A stretch of DNA of 64,000 nucleotides, taken from the NCBI GenBank assembly GCA_000467715.1, contig AJFK01001090.1, positions 186,001 through 250,000 of the forward strand. The letters run 5' to 3'. The DNA is from Hysterium pulicare CBS 123377 (Eukaryota > Ascomycota > Dothideomycetes > Hysteriales > Hysteriaceae). Positions 45,675-55,759 of this stretch are shown here, piece after piece. The position numbers were made by a program, and so were the translations under genes. The notes below the pieces were generated by a model that did not search any database, was not told the origin of the DNA, and saw only the letters and a list, made by a program, of their open reading frames with translations. The stretch's first letter is position 1. The number at the start of each line of letters is the position of its first letter.

Positions 45675-48600
45675 TCATGCAACGCCTCTTCTCCCACCAA
45701 CCTTCTTCATACCCTCTCTCATTTCTTCCGTCACTTTGATAGATGGTAGTTCAATCTCTCCCTTTTCATCGGGCTTGGGCATGAAGCCAAGCTCGATCAG
45801 ATACGCGACATAAATTCCAATCTCACGCTCAGTTACCGCGCCGCCAGCACTACGGTCTTCACCGGTCCAAGCAGCATCTAGCTTGAGCGCTTTTGTAGCG
45901 TTGTCGTCATCCAGCTCTGGAGCCCTGGTATCGGCGGGTAGGGATCCAGTTACGAAGTGGTATAGGGGAAGTAATGCGTGCTCCTCTCCATCCCCTTGGT
46001 ATGCGACATAGTTTTCCATTGACTTTCTCCATTCGTCATAATCGACCATTGGCACATTGTATCCGTATTTCTCCAGAGCGCCAACAAACTCATTGAAGGT
46101 GATGCGCGGATGCGAGGTAATCTGTGCAACGCCGAGAGGCTCTACAGGAGCATTCAAAGAGGCAGCGACGACAACTCGAGCAACGTGCGTGACTGGGACC
46201 ATGTTGATCGTGTTCGTGATATTGGGTCGGCTGTGGAGCTGGATGCAGCCCTTCAGCATTCGAATCAGAAAGTCATCCGTGTTGGTTGCTGATGAAAATA
46301 TTAGTTATAGTTCGCATGTGAACTGACAAGCGGCCACTTACTTCCGGCTTCTGGATCACCAGTCACATATCCGGGCCTGATGATACACCCATTCAATCCC
46401 TTCTCTCCTGCTTGGCGCACTAGATATTCAGCAGCCCATTTACTCTGGCCATATCCCGTCCCAAGACCTTTCCTTGAGCCTTCTAAATCATCCGCCTCGC
46501 TAACGCCATGACCACCTTTTGCCAAGCTTTCCTCCGAGGCTTTGACATAGTGTTCGTTGTCCAAGACTGAAGTTGAGCTTACAAATCCTAAGCTTTTAGG
46601 CTTGCCAACAGTACATAGTGACAGTGCTGTCATGGTGCTGAGGACATTGGGACCGCGTAGTCGAGAGTAAGGCAACACCCAGTGAACTAATGCGCCGTTG
46701 TGAACGATGACATCCACTGTGTCGGCCAACCTATTCCAAAGGTCCGGCGACAGGCCGAAATTTGGTTGTTCTAGATCGCCGACAACACACTCAAGACGTG
46801 AGCTCCATTGGTCTTTCCAGATTCCGTAGGCCTGACATGTCTGCTGAATTCTGCTGGTGGCGGCTTGTGAGTCTTTGGCTCGCACTAGAATGATCACATT
46901 GCCGGATGAGCGTGACAACAGATCTCGTAATATGTATGCGCCAAGAAAACCAGTACCACCTGTTAAGAGTGTTGTTATCTTCTCCCCTGGTTTAATGGGA
47001 TCCCTCTTAGCAAATGAAGTTAGCTGCTTAGCAAGGTCTCGTGCATCAGCGGAATAATCTTCATCCTCCGGTATTTCATCCGGCTGCTCAGCAGAATCCA
47101 ATCTTAGTCCTATAGGGTCTAGAGCTTGGTCGATGCTGGCCGAGAAGCCCCGAAGGGAGGGATGTTGGAAGATGGTATTCATGGGTACGTCAACCCCTGT
47201 CCACTTTTGTCTGACCTTCAATAGCATCTGCTGAGCAATGATACTGTGGCCGCCCAGGTCAAAGAAGGAGTCTCTACCGCTGATGCTGTCCGCGTCTACG
47301 CCACGAATGAGACCACCCCAGATTTCTGCCACGGACTTTTCTGTAAACGTAAGAGTCTTCCCAAGTTGTGAGGGCCTTCTTGTTCCGGCTGCTGCTAATT
47401 CCTGGGGCTCGGGGAAAGGTAGCGCGGGGCGATCAATCTTTCCATTGGGGTTTAAAGGAAATCGGCTGAGTGGAACGAGAACAGATGGGACTGCATAAGC
47501 AGGTAGTTTCTTTTTGAGATGCTCTCGCACGTCGTCTCGCAGGTATCGGAAGCGCTTCAGCATCCCCACCATACTTGTGTCAGTTGAGCTATCTGTCACT
47601 CCTCTTTCTTCTAGCCATTGCTGCCATCGTTTCATTTCAGGAACAATGTAGCCTTGGAAAATTAGTCTACGTGCTGAAAACCATGATATGGATGTTTACT
47701 TACTGACAAGATTTGGTTCTTCGTAAGCGTCGCGTTTGAGTAAAGTGACGTTTTCGCGAACCAACGGATGTGCAGCCAAATGAGAGTCAATTTCTCCTAG
47801 TTCAATTCGAAACCCGCGTATCTTTACTTGATTGTCGACTCGGCCTGTGCAGTGAACGTTGCCATCTGGGCCGTAATGACCTAAGTCACCAGATCTATAG
47901 AGCCTGTCTCGAGGACCTTTCCAGTATTGCCGCCACGGTTCGGGTTTCCCTTGGCTCTCTACCTTTTTGTTGTCTTCGTCAACCCATTTCTTAGGGTCCA
48001 CGAACCAATTCTCAACGAACTTCGTCGCCGTCAGATCTGGGAGGCCTAGATATTCTTCTGCCAAACCTCCAGCCCGGACATATATTTCGCCGCTCTGACC
48101 AACGTCGCAAGTTTTATTTCGGTCCTCTCGATCCACAACTAACAATTGAACATTGTTCATTCCTTTTCCAGCTGGAATGACCTCACCTAGACCATCAAGG
48201 AAATCCGACGCTTCATTCCGGCTAGGTAGCTCGTAGTAACTCACGGCTCTTTGAGTCTCCGTAGTGCCATACATATTCACAATTCGGACATTGGGCGCAA
48301 GATCCTGGAGCCTCCTGCAATCTCTTTTAATCAGTAAGTCACCAACGAAAAATGAATGATGTAGGCTTTCAAATATCGCAGAAGCCCCTCCCACCAGGAT
48401 CTGACCCATGGCTGGAGTAAGATGAGTCACGGTAGCTCCATATTTGCGCATCCACTCCGCAAGTTTCTCATGCTGGATGTCTTCCTTGGTCGGAACCAGT
48501 AATTGCGCACCAAGGAATAGCGGTGTGAAGATATCTCTTTGTATAGGATCATGTGCAATGCCCGATAACATCGTGAATTTATCTTTGTCCGATAACCCGA

Positions 48601-49363
48601 ATGTCTCGGCCATCCATGGGAAGTAATGGGTCAGGGAGAAGTGTCGCCCTTTGACACCTTTGGGTCTTCCCTCAGATCCAGACGTAAATGATAGCGTTGG
48701 TGTGGAGTCAGGTCCCACAAGAACTCCAGGAAGCTCTGCTTTCGATTTTTGCTGGTCTGCCAGGCAGTCGTGGCCATTCATGCTCCCACCGATGATTGTC
48801 CCATCGTCCTGTAACTGTAATCCTGGAACTTCGGTCCGCAGATTTAGGTGTTCCGAAATATATAATCGAACCTGCTCTGATAGGGGGCCGGCTTCCTGGG
48901 TGGTCTTGTCGATAACGACGAGCGCGCGAGGCTGAGAGACTTCAAGGTAAATGCATTGACGGTCTGGAGGATATCTGAAGAGTAGAGATTAGATCGTAAT
49001 TGATTGTATTTGGAAGTCAGGAGCTCACAATGGATCCAAAACCGAGAACGTAGCCCCTGCCGCAAGCACAGCGATGATAGCTACTACAAGATCTACGCCT
49101 CGATGTGCAAATATCATAACCACTTCTCCACGTTGTATGCCATTCTGAACGAAGTGGTGGGCCAATATCGCTGAAGCCTCGAAGATTTGTCCGTAGGTGA
49201 ATTTACGCTCCGGCGTCGTGCTTGAGGCTGTTTCCACGACGCATGGTCGATCTGGATGCTTTTTAGCATTTGCGGCGAAAATTTCGTGAATTGGTCCTTT
49301 GAAATCAGCCCAATGGAGGTCCGCTGTGGGATCCGGAAGAAGAGGCTGCTCTACTGAGCCCAT
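45675..49363 (-). CDS. LYS2: L-2-aminoadipate reductase (alpha-aminoadipate-semialdehyde dehydrogenase)
   Basis: Four exons (49363-49029, 48974-47704, 47652-46342, 46288-45675) give 1176 residues, within the usual fungal range. Domain order is adenylation, carrier, reductase. Visible motifs: [18 protein letters not shown] (A3, near residue 207), NMYGTTETQ (A5), YRSGDLG (A7), [20 protein letters not shown] (A8), [11 protein letters not shown] (A10), the phosphopantetheine site FFDLGGHSI (Ser near 670), and the NADPH motif [12 protein letters not shown] with YGQSK in the reductase. The enzyme activates, tethers and reduces 2-aminoadipate to the semialdehyde in fungal lysine synthesis and needs Lys5-type pantetheinylation. 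The first in-frame ATG is 49363; the frame opens slightly upstream without one. A TGAGTCA box lies 220 bp upstream. Confidence 0.96.
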
Positions 49364-50001
49364 GATGACGGTCAATTGAATTTATATGCAGGTCGCACAG
49401 CTATCGATAGTGTGGCATGTCCACTGTGGGGGAAGGAACAAGAGTTGGCTTTGATGGAAATACAATGTTATTCTCCCAATTGACTAAGGATTGAAAGATG
49501 ATCACTTATAACACCAAAAAGTCGAGATATGCCTCCAGGAGATGAAGTTTTCTAGATCAAATGACGCAGCAAATGCTAGAATTGAGTCAGTGCGAAATCG
49601 GAAGTCTAGAAAATAATCTGGGGAAATGGGAAAAACACTTTCTCCGCTTTTCCGAGCCGCCAGAACAGACAAGGGTCCAAAAATGTTCCCGGAACTGAGG
49701 CTCAACATGTGAAGACAATTCAGCCGTCTCCAATTGTTCCCGTCGATAGCTGCATCTTTCGAGACGCCTAACTCATGTTTCTTCTTCTTCGTTTTTAGTT
49801 GTCCTTCTTTCGAAGCCTTCGAACTTTCATCCCTTTTTGAACGCTATCTCGCGACTGGGTAAGCCGCGTCACGATTATCAGGGGCGGTATTCACCCCATT
49901 ACGCACTCCTTTAGCTGTCTTCTCATCGAGTGGGGAGCACCTCCAATGCCACGATAATCATTCATCATCTGCTTTTCCAGTGCACTTATCAAATCTCAAA
50001 C
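49364..50001. other. Divergent intergenic region, LYS2 / unknown membrane protein
   Basis: 638 bp shared upstream region. It holds one TGAGTCA heptamer at 49583-49589 (annotated separately). No other gene seen. Confidence 0.6.
49583..49589. promoter_or_regulatory. Candidate CPC1/Gcn4-type TGAGTCA element upstream of LYS2
   Basis: A perfect TGA[C/G]TCA heptamer lies 220 bp upstream of the LYS2 start. In filamentous ascomycetes CPC1/CpcA binds this sequence and induces amino-acid biosynthesis genes under starvation. Chance occurrence is possible at about one per 8 kb. Confidence 0.45.
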
Positions 50002-51897
50002 ATGCCGGTCCAACGAACCTGCTTCGGACGTCCCATCCGCCTCCAAATGCCACCTCGACGATTCCAAGTCCTCTTTTCCATTCTAATTTGGATAATATTT
50101 TCCCTCCTTCTATTTGGGCCTCCAACCCGTGCCGACATTCCCACTTATGAAGATATTAAAGATACCATCAAAAACCCAAAGCTCCCCGAGCTACCGACCG
50201 TCCATAATCCATTCGGACCCGCTGCCCACAAACCCCCGGTGCAGGCAAATAGCTCAAGCGGAGACGCGAAGTGGTATAATGACTGGAAATGGCGGAATCC
50301 TTTTTCATCTTCCGTTACTTTGGATGAGAACCGGGCTGTGCTGCCTCCATTGAAGGAACGACCACCGATTTACACCTTTTACGACGCGGGGAAGAAACAG
50401 GATAAAGCAGAGACGGAATCAGAGAATAAGCTTTTACTTGCATGGAGAAGGGCTTGGTGGGCGCAAGGTTTCAAGCCGCAGGTCCTGTCCAGAGCTGAGG
50501 CACAGAAGAATCCTCTCTATGAACCCTTCCAACGACTAAAACTCGACCACAAGTTGGAATTTGAGTTTATAAGATGGTTAGCATGGGGACATATGGGGAC
50601 GGGTATTCTGGCAAACTGGCTGGCCTTACCGATGGCTCCATATGAAAACCCTCTACTATCTTACCTTCGCAGAGGCGAATATCCAAAACTGACCCGGATA
50701 GAGTCGCTACAGAATGGTGTTTTCTTTGGAGAGAAGCAAGCTATCAACGATGCGCTGAAGTTTGTTCTGGACCATCCTTATTTCAAGAACATGACTACGA
50801 ACAAAGACAAGCTAGAGTCCCTAGCCAAAAAGGAGGGCGGTGCTATGGTCAACCTCATGAATAAGGATATAATCGATATTGATGAAAAGGGCGATGGCGT
50901 GGCCTATTATTCCACCGACACCATCGCCTCTAAATACAAAGCTGTTCAAGAAAAGCTCAACTCCAACACCACCCAGGTCGAAGGTCTCAACATGCTCGCT
51001 GAGCTCATCAATTCCCACCTCCACATCACCTGGCAGAACACATTTCCGGACGGCATTGCGATTCTCAAACCATTACCAGACCACACCACAGCTCTGACCC
51101 ACGAAGCTATCGACATCGCCCGAAACCTTACGCAATGCCCTAGCTCCCCAATGATGTCCACCTGCCCACCCAACCGTCCTAAATGCAAACCCTGCGTCTC
51201 CGCACAACCCCTAAAGCTCCAACTCCTCCCTCATTTCAGGAACACCTCAACCCTCTACACCATCGGCACGGTTCCGCATCCTTATACCCTCGCCACTCTC
51301 CACTACACCCGCGACAATATTGACGCGGCTTTCCTCCGCCGCCACACAGACCGCGACCCATGGGTCCTCGCCGCAACACAAGAACTCCTCGGGACCGCCT
51401 CGTCCGGCCAAACCCGCGTCGTCCGCTTCAAGGAAGCCGTCGCCTCTGCACGCACTGGCTCCCACTCCCTCTGGCTAACCGCCGAACGCGAAAGCCAAGT
51501 CGATCTCGACTGGATCTTCGGCTTCAGCCTCCCTCACAAGTCCTGGGACGGCACCTCCGAAACACCAGTCCCAGGTCCTGAGCGTCGTCCACCGCCTCCG
51601 CCGCCCCTAGAGGGCATCCACAAGCCAAATGATAATGAAATTCAGCTTGAGCGGAATAGGGTTACGAAGGCGAGAGCGGCTATTAAATCCAAGGATAGAA
51701 GGATGCAGGAGCTTGTTGATGCGACGGAGAAATGGAATCTGGCGGATACGGAGGCTTGGAGATTTGCTAGGGCTTGGAGTGCGAGGAGGAGGATTGAGAG
51801 GAGGAAGTGGGAGGAGGAAGAAGATGATTTTGCGGGGGCGGAGAGGAAGGCTGGTGGTGGTGGGGCGGGAGGTAGGTGGAGTGATAAAAGGAATTAA
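50002..51897 (+). CDS. Type II membrane protein of unknown function
   Basis: An uninterrupted frame of 631 residues from the ATG at 50002; a GTG-opened extension to 49930 is unlikely. One hydrophobic segment at about residues 22-42 (VLFSILIWIIFSLLLFGPP) follows a basic N-terminus. The rest would then be lumenal or extracellular. The central part is alpha/beta in character with segments such as FIRWLAWGHMGTGILANWLALP and a cysteine group (CPSSPMMSTCPPNRPKCKPC) that could bind metal or form disulphides. A SGQTRVVRFKEAV segment and a poly-proline run (near 560) follow, and the C-terminal 90 residues are strongly charged and likely coiled. I do not recognise the family. It shares a divergent upstream region with LYS2 and ends 600 bp before MGS1. 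Confidence 0.8.
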   Translation: MPVQRTCFGRPIRLQMPPRRFQVLFSILIWIIFSLLLFGPPTRADIPTYEDIKDTIKNPKLPELPTVHNPFGPAAHKPPVQANSSSGDAKWYNDWKWRNPFSSSVTLDENRAVLPPLKERPPIYTFYDAGKKQDKAETESENKLLLAWRRAWWAQGFKPQVLSRAEAQKNPLYEPFQRLKLDHKLEFEFIRWLAWGHMGTGILANWLALPMAPYENPLLSYLRRGEYPKLTRIESLQNGVFFGEKQAINDALKFVLDHPYFKNMTTNKDKLESLAKKEGGAMVNLMNKDIIDIDEKGDGVAYYSTDTIASKYKAVQEKLNSNTTQVEGLNMLAELINSHLHITWQNTFPDGIAILKPLPDHTTALTHEAIDIARNLTQCPSSPMMSTCPPNRPKCKPCVSAQPLKLQLLPHFRNTSTLYTIGTVPHPYTLATLHYTRDNIDAAFLRRHTDRDPWVLAATQELLGTASSGQTRVVRFKEAVASARTGSHSLWLTAERESQVDLDWIFGFSLPHKSWDGTSETPVPGPERRPPPPPPLEGIHKPNDNEIQLERNRVTKARAAIKSKDRRMQELVDATEKWNLADTEAWRFARAWSARRRIERRKWEEEEDDFAGAERKAGGGGAGGRWSDKRN

Positions 51898-52497
51898 AAA
51901 AACGTGGAAGAGATGGCCTTTGGGAAGTGTTTGCATTGGTGGTGTTCTTGGTGATTAAGGCGCTTGCTTTTGGGTTGGAGTCTTGATTTTCTTCTGCGAT
52001 ATCTACCGCACTATTCGCAAAGAGGAGGTTTTGTATATTTAGGATGTGCGGATCAGGAACGGATGGAACACATAAAACTAGATTATTTAGAACATTCGGG
52101 ATCGGCGTTACTGTAAACAACTATCACCTTCTATTAGTATTTTAGATCTTTGTCGGGGTCTAATAATGTGATAAGTAAGCACGATACTGAAGTCGTACTC
52201 CCACGTATAATTTGAAGCTACGAATGGTTTGAGGGAGCTCATGCATCATGTCTTGCAACCGATCAAAGTCAAGGGAAACGTAAACTCTCTATTTGTAAAG
52301 TTGATCTCCATGTGCATAGTGAAAAGCTATTATATATAAAATGGGTATCTTTCGATTTGAATATGCTTTCAAGTCCATACAAAATCCCAATTCTCCTTTC
52401 CAAGCATTCTTAATCCCAAATACCTTCCAACGCCAGAGCCTATGTCCAAGAGATTGAAACCCCTCCCCTCCAACCCTCTACCATCCAAACTCAAGTC
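51898..52497. other. Intergenic, convergent 3' flanks
   Basis: Between the type II membrane protein gene (plus) and MGS1 (minus). No gene or repeat seen. Confidence 0.6.
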
Positions 52498-54120
52498 TCA
52501 ACCATCCACCTCAGGCACCAACCCATCATCCTCCCCCTCCCTCAAAGAATCCCCATCAACCCTACTCCCAAAATCCGCCTCTTCTAGGAACCGTCTCCCT
52601 CTAATCTTTTCCGGCAAATACTCCTGCACCACCTTCCCGTCCACAAAGTCCGGATTATATTTATACTCCTTCCCATACCCCATCTCCTTCATCAGCCGCG
52701 TCGGCGCATTCCGTAAATGGACCGGCACAGGCAATCCCGCTATCCCCGGTTCATCGAGCGCATCCATTGCGTTCGATAAGGCGCGGTAGGAGCGTGTCGA
52801 TTTGGGGGATAGGCAGAGGGCGATGACGCAGTGGGCGAGGTTGATTCGACATTCCGGCATCCCGATTTTTTCGCATGCCGTGTATGTTGCTGTGGCTAGG
52901 GGGAGCATGCTGTTGTCTGCTAGGCCGACGTCTTCGGATGCTACGACTATGAGGCGGCGGGCGATGTAGAGAGGGTCTTCTCCTGATTGTAGCATTCGTG
53001 CGAGGTAGTAGAGAGAGGCGTCGGGGTCTGAGCCTCGGATGGATTTGTGCAGGGCGGAGATGTTGTCGTAGTGTTGGTCGCCATTGCGATCGTAGACGAG
53101 GGTGCGGGTTAGTTCGCGCTTTATGTCTTCGGCGGTGACAGAAGCCTTTTTGGAGAGGTTCATGGCGAGGTCGAGGAGGTTGAGAGCGGTGCGGGCGTCG
53201 CCGTCGGAGAAAGATGCGAAGTATTTCAACATCGCGGTGTCTAACAGCTCCGAAGTGCATTGTTCAGCTTCCATGGCTCGCTCCAATATAGTTACTATGT
53301 CCTTGTCGCTAAGTTTTGCGAGTGTGAAGGTCCGACAGCGGGAGAGAAGCGCATTTATGACCTTGAAAGATGGGTTCTCGGTCGTCGCTGCTATGAGTGT
53401 TACCTGTCCAGCTTCCACGGGGCCCAGAAAGACATCTTGTTGTGATTTGCTGAACCTATGTATCTCGTCGCAGAAGATTATCGTCTTTCGTCCAGTCAGG
53501 TTCAACTCTTTCAATGCTTCTGCGAATATCTTCTTCACTTCGCCTACGCCTGTACTCGTACTATTTATCTCCACGAATCGAGATCCCGAGGTATTGGCTA
53601 TGAGACGGGCGATTGTGGTCTTCCCCGTCCCTGGCCCGCCCCAGAGAACCATGGAGGGAATCGTATTGGATTCAACCATGCCGCGCAAAAGGCCATTGGG
53701 ACCGACGAGGGACTGCCCGTATACTTGGTCCAAGGAGGTCGGGCGCATGCGCTCTGCTAGTGGCGCGACCTTTTGTAAAGCACTTAGCTTGGTCCGTTTT
53801 GGAAGGGTTGGAGATTTCGGTTCTCCATCTGTAGGGATATCTATCGTCTCGCCAAAGCATCGTTTCGTTCCCGCTGAGGGGGATTTAGGGAGCTCTACAT
53901 GCTTCGTTTCCGTCGAAGGAGCTGGAGCAGGCGATGAAGCTATTCCATTCTTCGAGCTAGTGCCCCGTTTCGCAGCTGGAGTGGAGAAGAAACTGTGGGT
54001 TTTCTGGGTGCTAGATGGGTCGTTTTGCAGTTCGATGAGGTGAGATTGGCATCCATCATCGATGTGTTCGTTAATAAACGATTCCTTGACTTCCTTGTTG
54101 CATAGTGGACAGAGGACCAT
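52498..54120 (-). CDS. MGS1: AAA+ ATPase Mgs1/WRNIP1 (RarA family) with UBZ finger
   Basis: A single exon of 540 residues. The N-terminal UBZ-type zinc finger reads CPLCNKEVKESFINEHIDDG followed by its last cysteine. A disordered Ser/Pro/Thr region follows. The clamp-loader-like ATPase starts near residue 115 with LAERMRPTSLDQVYGQ, Walker A is GGPGTGKTTIARL (near 160), Walker B is IIFCDEIHRFSKSQQD, and sensor and arginine-finger regions include TENPSFKVINALLSRCR. The C-terminal MgsA/tetramerisation part includes SEDVGLADNSMLP and a VPVHLRNAPT segment. In yeast Mgs1 binds ubiquitinated PCNA and maintains replication forks. The upstream DNA contains an ACGCGT box (54171-54176), and a degenerate copy of this 5' segment lies at 55457-55577. 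Confidence 0.95.
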   Translation of the reverse strand: MVLCPLCNKEVKESFINEHIDDGCQSHLIELQNDPSSTQKTHSFFSTPAAKRGTSSKNGIASSPAPAPSTETKHVELPKSPSAGTKRCFGETIDIPTDGEPKSPTLPKRTKLSALQKVAPLAERMRPTSLDQVYGQSLVGPNGLLRGMVESNTIPSMVLWGGPGTGKTTIARLIANTSGSRFVEINSTSTGVGEVKKIFAEALKELNLTGRKTIIFCDEIHRFSKSQQDVFLGPVEAGQVTLIAATTENPSFKVINALLSRCRTFTLAKLSDKDIVTILERAMEAEQCTSELLDTAMLKYFASFSDGDARTALNLLDLAMNLSKKASVTAEDIKRELTRTLVYDRNGDQHYDNISALHKSIRGSDPDASLYYLARMLQSGEDPLYIARRLIVVASEDVGLADNSMLPLATATYTACEKIGMPECRINLAHCVIALCLSPKSTRSYRALSNAMDALDEPGIAGLPVPVHLRNAPTRLMKEMGYGKEYKYNPDFVDGKVVQEYLPEKIRGRRFLEEADFGSRVDGDSLREGEDDGLVPEVDG

Positions 54121-55456
54121 TGCTCAGTCGATGAATGGATGAAGTTGTCGCGTAAATTAATCTGTTGCAAACGCGTGGGAATGTGACTCCGATCCCGATG
54201 TCGGTCTTACTTGTTGACCACTTTTCTTCACAAAACCACCAAATCAAGAATATTAATCCAACCACGCCCTAGAATTTTATAATTCTCTGTAGCATAGAAG
54301 ACCTATATATAAGGAGTGATTAGGCTAAGACTTATAAAACTCTGGGGTTTGCTTAGATTGAGATTCTTGATTTGGCGGTTTTGCATATAAATTAAAGTCC
54401 GCTCTCAGTGGACAGTAGCACATATCCATTGGCACGATTATCTTTCGGCGATGACGGTTCATGGACTTCTACACAGTAAACACGGGAGCACGACGGCAGG
54501 CTCGTACTCCCCAGCACCGTCTTTTATACCCAACCACACTGGGGTGTGCTCCACCCTTGAACCTCACTGCCAGGTGCATCACAACAACATTCTCGGCGAT
54601 TCGGCTCGTCCGGTCACAGTCATGTCCCCTTCCTCGCCATCTCCCTGCTCTTCGCTATTATCCTCTCCTCCTCCCAGTCTTTCCTCTACCTAGATAACAT
54701 CGCTCGCCATACTCAGAACAGACGACTCACATGGGCCCGTGGTATAGGATGCAATCTTTGAATCGGTAACATTATCCTTGAACCAAGTCTGAAAGGGCCC
54801 TTCAACCCACGCGGCAACTACACAAAGTACATGCAGCAAGCGGAAGCTGTTTTCCATCTTATAAGTGCCCCCAACGCAGGCCATCCGCCACAGCGTCATT
54901 CTGTGCCTGCTCCTCGTATTGGGCATACTTGATATGCTCCTTCATCTCTTCTTGCTTGCCGTCCCCGTTCCAGGGAAGGTATCATACCCAGCATTCCTAC
55001 TACCGCTCCCAGTACCTGTTCTCTTCCCCTCGTAACTGCCTTCATCCGCTCCTCTCTTGCGGCTCCCCATTCCCCGCATACTGCTGCTGCTTTCGCTTGG
55101 CCGGCTGCCGTTCCCAATTACACCGAGAGACTTTGGGTAGGGTCATCGCTTGTAGGGCCGTAAGGGACGCGCTTTCGCCATACGTCGATTACTTCTCTGG
55201 TATACCCATCCAGCTGGTAAACTAGGCGTTAAGTTGGGGAAAGCGACGGGCCGGTGTTATTGAGATAGCCGTCTAGAGCGGCATTTCAAAAGGGGCCAAT
55301 CGACCTTGCGGTTTGGGGTCGCGGGTTGACGGAGAGTGTAGGTAGGCAGTGGTTTGTTCGTGTTGGGTTCATAGAATCTTGGCCCTCACCAGGTAAAGTT
55401 GATGTTCGTCATCGGCAAGGCATCACGTGATGCATTGAAAAGCATAGGTATCACCT
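54121..55456. other. Intergenic, MGS1 promoter and an unexplained tract
   Basis: Contains the MGS1 promoter, then about 1 kb with short Ser/Pro-rich plus frames at 54451-54697 and small minus frames at 54690-54926, 54896-55117 and 55118-55219. The last has a coding-like, charged composition and is preceded by a TAACGCCTAG-type acceptor. I could not join these in one frame, so at most they are relics. Confidence 0.35.
54171..54176. promoter_or_regulatory. ACGCGT (MCB-type) element upstream of MGS1
   Basis: The hexamer ACGCGT lies 51 bp upstream of the MGS1 start codon. In yeast this MluI cell-cycle box is bound by MBF (Mbp1-Swi6) at S-phase replication genes, and MBF components are conserved in filamentous fungi. 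The function fits; the binding is inferred. Confidence 0.45.
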
Positions 55457-55577
55457 CATACCATCAATGTGTTCGTGGACAAATGATTCCTTGACTTGCT
55501 GCTCAGTTGATGGATGGATTGTCGCGTAGATTCATCGAACGCGTGGGAATGTGACCCCGATCCCGATGTCGGTCTTG
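55457..55577 (-). repeat. Degenerate partial duplicate of the MGS1 5' region
   Basis: Bases 55457-55577 match 54050-54211 in the same orientation. The matched part of the source covers the first codons, the 5' leader and the proximal promoter of MGS1. The copy has lost about 30 bp that include the MGS1 start codon, and a further ten or so bases near the ACGCGT box. The remaining parts are close to identical; the last 39 bases differ at one site. The copy keeps an ACGCGT at 55539-55544 and lies 183-303 bp upstream of the BNA3-type start. Confidence 0.85.
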
Positions 55578-55759
55578 GCCAAGTCCAAAAGGTCCGGGAG
55601 CTACGAAGTATGACGGCAGCCACGGATATTGCAGGGGACGGATTGTAGAGCCATACTGAGAAAAGAGAAGCACGCAATCACCACCATGCAATAGCTGCTG
55701 GCTCAACTTCTATCCATCTTGCCTATTCACTCTTTAACAACCCACAACCAACTTAGGAA

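Noticed and set aside
53102-54043. A 313-codon plus-strand open frame inside MGS1
   Set aside because: It is antisense to the clear AAA+ ATPase gene; its openness follows from the codon use of MGS1 and it has no motif.
54690-55219. A decayed gene on the minus strand, with coding-like pieces such as EVIDVWRKRVPYGP
   Set aside because: The pieces could not be joined with consistent splice sites and phase, and no family was recognised; kept only as a note in the intergenic entry.
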